A stretch of DNA of 5,144 nucleotides from assembly GCA_000438015.1 (NCBI GenBank), contig FR901581.1, positions 1 through 5,144 of the forward strand, in the 5' to 3' direction. Below, one piece after another: positions 1 through 5,144 of this stretch (within the stretch, counting starts at the first letter, position 1; each line of letters opens with the position of its first letter). A model generated the notes under the pieces. That model was not told the DNA's origin. It made no database searches and saw nothing but the letters and a program-made list of their open reading frames with translations. The position numbers were made by a program, and so were the translations under genes. The stretch is from Coraliomargarita sp. CAG:312 (GTDB taxonomy: Bacteria; Verrucomicrobiota; Verrucomicrobiia; Opitutales; Intestinicryptomonadaceae).

Positions 1-183
1 GTCTTCAAATATCCTCAGCGCGGCGGTTTTTGACGCCAACCATTTTGCGTCGGCGTCGGAATCGGAGTTTTCCACTGCAACAAGCACCAAAAGCCCGCTG
101 CCAATTTCGCCGCTTCTATAAGGAGAGGGAATGTCGACAATATCGACTGCGGCGCTTTTTACTCTCTGTATTACGGCTCTCAT
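1..183 (-). CDS. dtd: D-aminoacyl-tRNA deacylase, N-terminal part (cut by window edge)
   Basis: Translating the minus strand from the ATG at 183 gives 61 residues, open to the left edge. They begin MRAVIQRVKSAAV, continue with GEIGSGLLVLVAVE and end in LRIFED. These are the hallmark N-terminal blocks of the DTD family: the MxAVIQRV opening, the IGxGLLVLVGVE strand and the conserved RIFxD segment. Known family role: a cytoplasmic homodimer that hydrolyses D-aminoacyl-tRNA (and glycyl-tRNA-Ala) to keep D-amino acids out of translation. The full protein is normally about 145-150 residues, so the catalytic SQFTL and cis Gly-Pro regions must lie beyond the edge, and integrity cannot be judged. The start is one base after the TAA of the epimerase gene (TAA-A-ATG) with no Shine-Dalgarno in front, which suggests translational coupling. 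The first hairpin (VDIPSPYRSG) is about four residues longer than in E. coli Dtd. Confidence 0.9.
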   Translation of the reverse strand, partial: MRAVIQRVKSAAVDIVDIPSPYRSGEIGSGLLVLVAVENSDSDADAKWLASKTAALRIFED

Positions 184-184
184 T

Positions 185-1099
185 TTATATTAGCGAAATT
201 TCAACCCAGAAGGATTTTTGCGACCGCGGCTCGACAAAGTGTTTCGGTTCAGATGCGGAATTTGGAAGGCTCATCCACGGCTCAACGCAGTAATAAGGCT
301 CCTGCTCCGATTTTGACCACGTCACAAAACAGTTTCCAACGTCCGGTTTCCCTCCTCCTCCAAATTTTACGGTGATGTCCTCCTCTCCGCTCTTTGGGCC
401 GAATTTTATTATTCCAGTCTTGAGGTTTGTGTGTATGCGGTTGCAAATTTCAGGATCTGAAAAACAGTTTTTTTCTACTCCTGCAGGAATAAAAGATCCG
501 TCTTCGAGTATGTTGCATGCTTTTTTTGCATCGTGGATAATGCGGTAGTCTCTTCGGCTGGCTCCGGCATTCCAAGGCATCGTAAAATACGGGTGGATTC
601 CGGCGCCCCAAGGAATTTTTACAGATCCGTTGTTAACTAGATTTAGTTCGCAGGACAATGAAAGGTCTGAGAACCTATATTTCACAAAGAAATCATACGA
701 GTACGGATAAGCCTCTGCGGCATCCCGGGACGGAAGAAAGCGCGATATAAACCCGTTGTCGTAGGATTGGACAAGTTCGAAATTTCCGTCTATGGCGTAC
801 CCGTGCATTTTCATCGGCAGTATTTCCCCTTCCGGAGACTTCCAAAATCCCTTCTTGCCGTTCGCGTAATTTGCGCCGCAAAAAGGGAAAAGGATTGGAT
901 TGCCTCCCATGACTTCGCCGAATTTTGCGCCCGTGTACGGAGCGTTTTCCGGCCAGTATATTATGTCGCGCGTCATTCCGTCGGCCATTGAAATATACCA
1001 ATTCATCAGGCGGGCTCCCTCGCAAGGATTTGCCAAGAAGGACGATGGCCCTACTTTCCACTTGTACAATTTTGCTCCGTTTATTTCGACTATTTCCAT
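185..1099 (-). CDS. Aldose 1-epimerase family protein (LacX/GalM-like mutarotase)
   Basis: 304-residue cytoplasmic protein with no signal peptide or membrane segment, of the galactose-mutarotase-like beta-sandwich fold. The family interconverts the alpha and beta anomers of hexoses or hexose phosphates. Visible landmarks, in order: GGNPILFPF (about 65-73), the common Gly/Pro-rich substrate-pocket segment; MHGYA with His99; GIHPYF with His169, matching the catalytic general acid; and VEPWMSLPNS with Glu273, matching the catalytic base. All three key positions are kept, so it should be active. The spacing and the PILFPF...MHGYA form resemble LacX-type and hexose-6-phosphate epimerases more than classical E. 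coli GalM, which is longer, so the exact sugar cannot be named. The ATG at 1099 is the only plausible start: an in-frame TAG lies about 30 bases upstream with no ATG, GTG or TTG between. No good Shine-Dalgarno precedes it; only CAGGC abuts the ATG. It is probably the first gene of a two-gene unit with dtd. Confidence 0.85.
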   Translation of the reverse strand: MEIVEINGAKLYKWKVGPSSFLANPCEGARLMNWYISMADGMTRDIIYWPENAPYTGAKFGEVMGGNPILFPFCGANYANGKKGFWKSPEGEILPMKMHGYAIDGNFELVQSYDNGFISRFLPSRDAAEAYPYSYDFFVKYRFSDLSLSCELNLVNNGSVKIPWGAGIHPYFTMPWNAGASRRDYRIIHDAKKACNILEDGSFIPAGVEKNCFSDPEICNRIHTNLKTGIIKFGPKSGEEDITVKFGGGGKPDVGNCFVTWSKSEQEPYYCVEPWMSLPNSASEPKHFVEPRSQKSFWVEISLI

Positions 1100-1107
1100 G
1101 CCTGAAA

Positions 1108-1136
1108 ATAATGCAGATTCGCCCTAAAAAATTCAA
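1108..1136 (-). promoter_or_regulatory. Candidate sigma-70-like promoter for the epimerase-dtd unit
   Basis: On the minus strand, TTGAAT (1136-1131) and CATTAT (1113-1108) sit 17 bases apart. Each matches four of six positions of the -35 and -10 consensus. The -10 box ends only eight bases before the ATG at 1099, so a start site at the usual distance would fall at or next to the start codon. In AT-rich sequence such matches arise by chance. The support is the correct spacing, the position in the only divergent gap, and the lack of a Shine-Dalgarno sequence that a leader would need. Confidence 0.3.
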
Positions 1137-1153
1137 CTATTAAAAGAATTTCC

Positions 1154-1181
1154 TTGAGAAAAAAAACGCGGCAAAGATTAT
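1154..1181 (+). promoter_or_regulatory. Candidate sigma-70-like promoter for mntP
   Basis: TTGAGA (1154-1159, five of six -35 positions) and GATTAT (1176-1181, four of six -10 positions) are 16 bases apart, just before mntP. The -10 box ends seven bases before the ATG at 1189, so transcription would begin at or very near the start codon. I saw no Mn-responsive yybP-ykoY riboswitch. The whole gap of 89 bases shows no paired stems of the needed complexity, and a transcript from this promoter would have no room for one. No clear MntR or Fur operator palindrome was recognised. Confidence 0.3.
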
Positions 1182-1188
1182 CGAAAAA

Positions 1189-1764
1189 ATGACTTTTTTA
1201 GAGATATTGTTTGTAGCCGTGGCTTTGTCCATGGATGCTTTTGCCGTATCAATAGCCTGCGGCATATCGGCTCCGCGCGTTCCGTCAAAAAATGCAGTTG
1301 TCGTCGGAATGTTTTTCGGCGGATTTCAGGCATTTATGCCGGCAATAGGATGGCATCTAAGCGAAATTGCATATTCGCAAATCAAAGCTTACGACCATTG
1401 GGTTGCTTTTTTTATGCTGGCGGCTGTAGGCGCAAAAATGATATGGGATTCCTTTAAAGACGCAGGGAAATCATGCGAGTGCGGCGGACAACGAGAGTGC
1501 TTTGTTTGTCCATTAAATTATAAAATGCTGCTTTTGCTAGCCGTTGCGACAAGCATAGACGCCCTAGCCGTCGGAGTTTCTTTGTCCTGTATAAAACAGC
1601 CCATACTCTTCCCGGCTGCGGTAATAGGCATTGTAGCGTTTTTATTTACTATCCTAGGGCTAAAATTCGGAGTAAAAATAGGTGCAGGCCGCGAAGGAAA
1701 ATTTGAGCTTATCGGAGGAATCGTACTGGTTTGCATTGGCGCAAAAATACTCGTGTCCGGATAA
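1189..1764 (+). CDS. mntP: Manganese efflux pump MntP (DUF204/YebN family)
   Basis: 191 residues, close to the 188 of E. coli MntP. It is an inner-membrane protein of about six helices built as two inverted repeats. Each repeat carries the family's acidic signature in its first helix: ALSMDAFAVSIACG with Asp16 and ATSIDALAVGVSLSC with Asp124, corresponding to residues needed for Mn(II) export. FFGGFQAFMPAIGW (42-55) and the C-terminal GGIVLVCIGAKIL (176-188) also fit the family. Known role: export of excess Mn2+ from the cytoplasm. Unusual here is the loop between helices 3 and 4 (about 88-112), which holds four cysteines (96, 98, 104, 107) in a CxC-x5-CxxC pattern; E. coli has an acidic/basic stretch there. 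No Shine-Dalgarno precedes the ATG, only an A-rich run. It stands alone on the plus strand, divergent from the epimerase and convergent with the recombinase. Confidence 0.93.
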   Translation: MTFLEILFVAVALSMDAFAVSIACGISAPRVPSKNAVVVGMFFGGFQAFMPAIGWHLSEIAYSQIKAYDHWVAFFMLAAVGAKMIWDSFKDAGKSCECGGQRECFVCPLNYKMLLLLAVATSIDALAVGVSLSCIKQPILFPAAVIGIVAFLFTILGLKFGVKIGAGREGKFELIGGIVLVCIGAKILVSG

Positions 1765-1780
1765 TTATTAATGGGCATTT

Positions 1781-2722
1781 TTACAAGTCTCTTTTTATGT
1801 CCATTTTAGAGCGGGGATGTCCGGCTTTGTACTGTTTTAATATGTCTTCCTGAAGAAGATTTGTATATATTTGCGTCGTCGACAAATCCGAATGGCCAAG
1901 CATTTCCTTTATTGACAATATATTTGCCCCGTTGCGCAGCAGGTGGGTCGCGAAAGAATGGCGCAGCATATGCGGCTTTACATGGCCTATGCCTATTTTT
2001 TTTGCGTACTTCACTATATTGAACCAAAATGTCTTGCGTGAAAGTTTGGCTCCACGCCGCGTGAGGAAAAGCTCAGCCGGATTGGATTTTTTTAGAAAAA
2101 AACTTCTGATTTTTTTATATTCGCCGATTGCGTTCAACGATACCTCTCCCAGCGGAACGAGACGCGTTTTTCCGCCTTTGCCTTTTACGCGCATAATGCG
2201 GCTTTCTATGTCCAAATCGCTCTCTTTTACCGCGCAAAGTTCAGACACGCGCAGTCCGCTTCCGTACATTAGCTCAAGCATTGCCCTGTCGCGCACGCCC
2301 TCGGGCTCTGATATGGACGGAGCCGACAACAAAGCGTCAACCTGTTCAGCAGATAAAACTTCTGGAATATTGCGGCGCAGTTTGGGGCGGGCTATCACGT
2401 CCGTAAGGTTCTTTTCCCAAATCCCTTCATCGACCAAAAATATCGATAAAGAGCGCAAGGCGCTTATCTTGCGCGATTGGGTTGTCGATTTTGCAGACGC
2501 GCATACATCTCCCAGCCACAATGCGATAATATCGGAATCTATGTCGGCAAAGGATCCGGCTCCATTTTTTGCTGCAAACTCGCTGAACTGCATTATGTCG
2601 CCGAGATAAGAGGAAACAGTGTTATCCCCCCTTCCCAACTCTAATTTTAAATGTACGGCATATTCGTCCAATATGTCGGAAAATCTCGGGGGTAGTTTTT
2701 TTTGCCCTTTAAAAGAACGCAT
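1781..2722 (-). CDS. xerD: Tyrosine recombinase XerC/XerD family (XerD-like)
   Basis: 313 residues, near the 298-300 of Xer proteins. An N-terminal SAM-like core-binding domain (about 15-105, with TVSSYLGDIMQF) is followed by the catalytic domain. All six active-site positions are visible: Arg158 in YGSGLRVSEL, Lys182 in VKGKGGK, His251 and Arg254 in HMLRHSFATHLL, His277 in LGHSDLSTTQIY and the nucleophile Tyr286. The C-terminus keeps the HPR motif (302-304) typical of Xer proteins, with a short basic tail. Known role: XerC and XerD act together at dif to resolve chromosome dimers, directed by FtsK. RLVPLG and GHSDLSTTQIY match XerD better than XerC, but one gene cannot settle the paralogue, and a phage or integron integrase is less likely given the HPR end. 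The ATG at 2722 lies five bases after the meaB stop; GAGGG (2737-2733), inside the meaB end, may serve as its ribosome site. Last gene of the rmuC-meaB-xer operon. Confidence 0.88.
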   Translation of the reverse strand: MRSFKGQKKLPPRFSDILDEYAVHLKLELGRGDNTVSSYLGDIMQFSEFAAKNGAGSFADIDSDIIALWLGDVCASAKSTTQSRKISALRSLSIFLVDEGIWEKNLTDVIARPKLRRNIPEVLSAEQVDALLSAPSISEPEGVRDRAMLELMYGSGLRVSELCAVKESDLDIESRIMRVKGKGGKTRLVPLGEVSLNAIGEYKKIRSFFLKKSNPAELFLTRRGAKLSRKTFWFNIVKYAKKIGIGHVKPHMLRHSFATHLLRNGANILSIKEMLGHSDLSTTQIYTNLLQEDILKQYKAGHPRSKMDIKRDL

Positions 2723-2727
2723 TTGCC

Positions 2728-3852
2728 CTATTCCCTCTCGGCGGACATCAGATTTTTTACGGCCTTTGCCGCAGTTATTTCCGATCGCGAAATTAAGTCC
2801 GTATAATGGGCTATGGTGTCTTTTACGCCATCTTTGTGGTAGAATTCCCGCAGAATTTCCTGTTCTAAAAGAGCCTTAAACCATTCAATTTTTTGGGCTG
2901 CTCTGCGCTTTTCAAAGTAGCCGTCGGCGGAAAGCTTAGTCCTGAAGTCTTCCAGCAGATTCCAAGCCTCTTTTATGCCCATTCCAGTCTGCGCCGAACA
3001 CACTTCGCAAAAAGGATGCCAATTGGGGGTTGGGCTATTTAGGTAATGAAGAACTCCGGCAAGCTCGGCTTTTTTCATCATTGAGCGCTCAACCATATTT
3101 CCATCGCACTTATTTACTAAAATCCCGTCGGCTAGTTCTATCACGCCTTTCTTTATACCTTGCAGGTCGTCGCCTTGCGCAGCCAACTGTATTAGCAAGA
3201 AGAAGTCTGTCATTGAACGGACCGTGACCTCGCTTTGTCCGACGCCGACAGTTTCTACAAGAATGACCCCGTATCCTGCGGCTTCGCACAATACCATTGT
3301 TTCTCGGCTTTTACGCGCTACGCCGCCTAGCATTCCGCCAGAAGGCGACGGACGTATAAACGCATTGTCGCAGCGCGATAGGTTCTCCATGCGGGTTTTA
3401 TCGCCCAGCACGCTGCCACCGGTTATCGTGCTTGAAGGATCGACCGCCAGCACTGCCACCTTTTTGGAGTAGTCGCGGCAGAGCATAGTTCCAAATGCCT
3501 CTATGAACGACGATTTTCCAGCTCCCGGAACTCCCGTTATGCCAATGCGGTAGGCTTTTCCCGCATACGGGAGAAGTTCTGAAATCAGCTGTTGCGCCAT
3601 TTCGAAGTGCGCGTCGGCATTGCTCTCTATAAGGGTTATGGCGCGGGCGAGTATTGTTTTGTTCCCCTCCAAAACACCGTCTTTGTAGTCCTGCAAGGAC
3701 AGCTGGCGGCGTTTGGGGCGCGGGTGGGCAGAAACGGTATCGTCGTGCGTTTTGTCCTTTCGTATGGGGACTCCGGCCATTACTGATGTTGTGAAAAATT
3801 TCTTGTCCGCATTTTCCGGACACCATTCTGGTCTTCTCAAATTATCGCTCAT
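2728..3852 (-). CDS. meaB: MeaB/ArgK-type GTPase, acyl-CoA mutase chaperone
   Basis: 374 residues from the chosen start. G3E-family P-loop GTPase with GVPGAGKS (Walker A, about 107-114), VDPSS (137-141) and GDKTRM, the switch region RPSPSGGMLGGVARKSRE, ETVGVGQSE (from Glu200), NKCD (247-250, guanine specificity) and SAQTG (286-290). A helical C-terminal dimerisation part follows. Known role: MeaB loads and protects adenosylcobalamin in methylmalonyl-CoA mutase or related mutases (Icm), using GTP to gate cofactor exchange; the old name 'LAO/AO transport ATPase' is misleading. No mutase gene lies in the window. Three ATGs are possible (3861, 3858, 3852). I chose 3852 because AAGGA (3865-3861) is then eight bases upstream, while it abuts or overlaps the first two; using 3861 adds three residues. 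The reading frame overlaps the rmuC end by 11 bases (20 with the longer start). About 50 residues precede the region where E. coli ArgK begins, including EWCPENADKKFF and a basic RPKRR stretch. Confidence 0.92.
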   Translation of the reverse strand: MSDNLRRPEWCPENADKKFFTTSVMAGVPIRKDKTHDDTVSAHPRPKRRQLSLQDYKDGVLEGNKTILARAITLIESNADAHFEMAQQLISELLPYAGKAYRIGITGVPGAGKSSFIEAFGTMLCRDYSKKVAVLAVDPSSTITGGSVLGDKTRMENLSRCDNAFIRPSPSGGMLGGVARKSRETMVLCEAAGYGVILVETVGVGQSEVTVRSMTDFFLLIQLAAQGDDLQGIKKGVIELADGILVNKCDGNMVERSMMKKAELAGVLHYLNSPTPNWHPFCEVCSAQTGMGIKEAWNLLEDFRTKLSADGYFEKRRAAQKIEWFKALLEQEILREFYHKDGVKDTIAHYTDLISRSEITAAKAVKNLMSAERE

Positions 3853-5144
3853 CGTCATCATCCTTTTCTTCCAATTCCAATATGTCGCCGCTGGATTTGG
3901 CTCCCAAGCGTTTTGCAGTTCCCAAAACGCTTTTTGAGCCCTGCGTCAATGTTAATGTCGCCGATTCGTATTCTTTAGTTAATTGTGATATACGATCGCC
4001 GATTTTTTTAAATTTGTCCATAAAAAGCGCCACTCTTTTGTAAAGTAGCTCGCCTATCGAAGCTATTTCTTTGGTATTTTTTGCCAATGCTTCGTTGCGC
4101 AGGCTTATTTCGGCAAATTTCAATACGGACATTACCGATGACGGGCCGACAATTAAGACATTCGATTCGTACGCGTCAAAAGCTATTTTGGAGTCCGCGC
4201 TCATTATAAGTTCGTATGCCTGCTCTATGGGCATAAACATCATTTTAAACCCGCAGTCCACGCCGGGGAGATTATTGTATTTCCCGGAAAATTCCGATAG
4301 GTGCGCGCGCACCGACTTTTTAAATTTCTCAAGCGAAACTTTTTTCGCCGCAGCGTCTTCCGCCGAACAGTAGTCTACATAATCCACCAAGGACAGCTTT
4401 GAATCCACTACAATTGACCTTGAATTTGGGAGGTCTATTATAAAATCAGGAATCAGCCGTTTTCCTTCGCCTTCAGAATCGGCATACGAATATTGGTAGC
4501 GGAAATGGATTCCCTCTTTAAAGCCGCAATCCTCGAGGATTTTTTGCAAGACGGTTTCCCCCCAATTGCCGGCTATTTTGTTGTTAGAACGCAAAGCGCG
4601 GGTAAGCTTTGTGGCTTCGTCGCTTAGGCGCGCGTTCATCTTTAAAAGATTCTCTATTTGGGCCGACATTCCGGCGTGGTTTTTTGCCGATTCTAAATTT
4701 AGCAAGTCGATTTTTTCGCGAAAATCTTTTATATTGCTTTTTAATGGGTTAAGAATGAGGGAAAGCTGCTCTATATTCGCCGCGGACATTTTCTGGCGCG
4801 AACTCTCTAGAAGCCTGTTGGAAAGGTTTTCAAAATCTGCCTCCATTTTGTCGCGCAAATTTTTTTCCTCTTTTGCCCTAGACTCGATTTTCTCGGCAAG
4901 GGCGCAAACGCGCTCCTCAGCCGCGGCCAATAATTTCTCCGCGGCGTTTTTTTCTCCGGATGTCTTTTTAAGGTCTTCTTTTAATGAGTCGGCATACGCG
5001 CGCGCGGCGTCGCGTTCGGCCGATACCGCCGACAACTTCGACAAAAGCTCCGCGGCGCGTTCTCTTGCCGCCCGCGCCTCATCCTCAAATTCGGCACTTT
5101 TTCCGCGTTCTCGGGAGGAATTTGAGGCTGCCGTAATCCATCCC
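3842..5144 (-). CDS. rmuC: RmuC family putative nuclease, 5' end beyond window
   Basis: The frame is open from the TAA at 3842 to the right edge, giving 433 visible residues. A TTG at 5044 could be read as a start, but the preceding 33 codons (GWITAASNSSRERG onward) are open and continue the same heptad-like, Ala/Glu/Arg-rich coiled coil, so the gene is truncated by the window. Order: coiled coil (about 20-190), then the RmuC core with GNWGE (192-196), LIPDFIIDLP with Asp233, IVVDSK with Asp247 and Lys249, and MFMPIEQAY (302-310). This is a PD-(D/E)xK-like nuclease signature. E. coli RmuC is 475 residues and starts with a membrane helix; the missing 5' part could hold one. Known role: limits short-inverted-repeat rearrangements (E. 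coli genetics); the biochemical activity is predicted. The C-terminus is very acidic (LELEEKDDDDER), and those Asp codons also supply the meaB start codons. First visible gene of the operon. Confidence 0.92.
   Translation of the reverse strand, partial: GWITAASNSSRERGKSAEFEDEARAARERAAELLSKLSAVSAERDAARAYADSLKEDLKKTSGEKNAAEKLLAAAEERVCALAEKIESRAKEEKNLRDKMEADFENLSNRLLESSRQKMSAANIEQLSLILNPLKSNIKDFREKIDLLNLESAKNHAGMSAQIENLLKMNARLSDEATKLTRALRSNNKIAGNWGETVLQKILEDCGFKEGIHFRYQYSYADSEGEGKRLIPDFIIDLPNSRSIVVDSKLSLVDYVDYCSAEDAAAKKVSLEKFKKSVRAHLSEFSGKYNNLPGVDCGFKMMFMPIEQAYELIMSADSKIAFDAYESNVLIVGPSSVMSVLKFAEISLRNEALAKNTKEIASIGELLYKRVALFMDKFKKIGDRISQLTKEYESATLTLTQGSKSVLGTAKRLGAKSSGDILELEEKDDDDER
3861..3865 (-). 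promoter_or_regulatory. Shine-Dalgarno of meaB inside rmuC
   Basis: On the minus strand AAGGA (3865-3861) lies within the last codons of rmuC, eight bases before the ATG at 3852. This is the best-placed ribosome site in the window and favours 3852 over the upstream ATGs at 3861 and 3858, which would leave no proper spacing. Confidence 0.5.

Noticed and set aside
30..293. Plus-strand open frame of 87 codons opposite dtd and the epimerase end
   Set aside because: It is antisense to two well-recognised genes, rich in Arg and low in complexity, and has no family resemblance; a shadow frame.
693..1136. Second minus-strand frame of 147 codons within the epimerase
   Set aside because: It lies in another frame over the epimerase, whose catalytic His residues are conserved. 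The Arg-rich product resembles nothing; a shadow frame.
1100..1188. Possible Mn riboswitch (yybP-ykoY) upstream of mntP
   Set aside because: The gap is too short and A-rich, with no paired stems or conserved loop motif visible.
1761..1770. AT-rich near-palindrome (TAATTATTA) after the mntP stop
   Set aside because: Too short and purely A/T; no GC stem or T-tract, so not a terminator or a convincing operator.
1932..2609. Long plus-strand frame of 225 codons opposite the recombinase
   Set aside because: It is fully antisense to a gene with all catalytic Xer residues. The Ser/Arg/Pro-rich translation is typical of a shadow frame, despite its length.
1781..2722. Recombinase as part of an integrated mobile element
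   Set aside because: It sits inside a tight operon with housekeeping genes, has Xer length and the C-terminal HPR motif, and shows no flanking direct repeats, tRNA or cargo genes.
3398..3826. 142-codon minus-strand frame overlapping meaB
   Set aside because: It covers the P-loop and N-terminal part of meaB in another frame; its composition (Arg, Gly, Pro) and lack of motifs mark it as a shadow.

Overview
The window reads as an ordinary, gene-dense chromosomal stretch of a bacterium, probably Gram-negative. It carries six protein genes, two of them cut by the window edges. I found no RNA gene, mobile element, CRISPR array or long repeat. Base composition is intermediate and even, and all genes share it, so nothing points to recent transfer. 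Several starts lack a clear Shine-Dalgarno sequence, and the MeaB-type protein has a long N-terminal extension. This would fit a non-proteobacterial lineage such as the Verrucomicrobiota/PVC or Bacteroidota/Spirochaetota groups, but the assignment is a weak inference.

Layout. Left block, minus strand (1-1099): a LacX/GalM-like aldose 1-epimerase is followed after one base by dtd (D-aminoacyl-tRNA deacylase), which runs off the left edge. A short divergent intergenic region (1100-1188) separates this block from mntP on the plus strand (1189-1764), a manganese-efflux membrane protein. mntP converges, with only 16 bases between stop codons, on a minus-strand operon. In transcription order that operon is rmuC (5' end beyond the right edge), meaB (overlapping the rmuC end) and a XerC/XerD-type tyrosine recombinase (5 bases after meaB).

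How the genes work together. The operon pairs two DNA-maintenance proteins, an RmuC putative nuclease and a Xer recombinase, with a G-protein chaperone of B12-dependent acyl-CoA mutases. The spacing argues for co-transcription and translational coupling, but no shared pathway is evident. The epimerase and dtd also look co-transcribed without a functional link.

I saw no convincing new biological system. The points most worth a second look are a four-cysteine cluster in the MntP cytoplasmic loop, the near-leaderless look of both divergent genes, the start region of meaB encoded inside the Asp-rich tail of RmuC, and the extended MeaB N-terminus.
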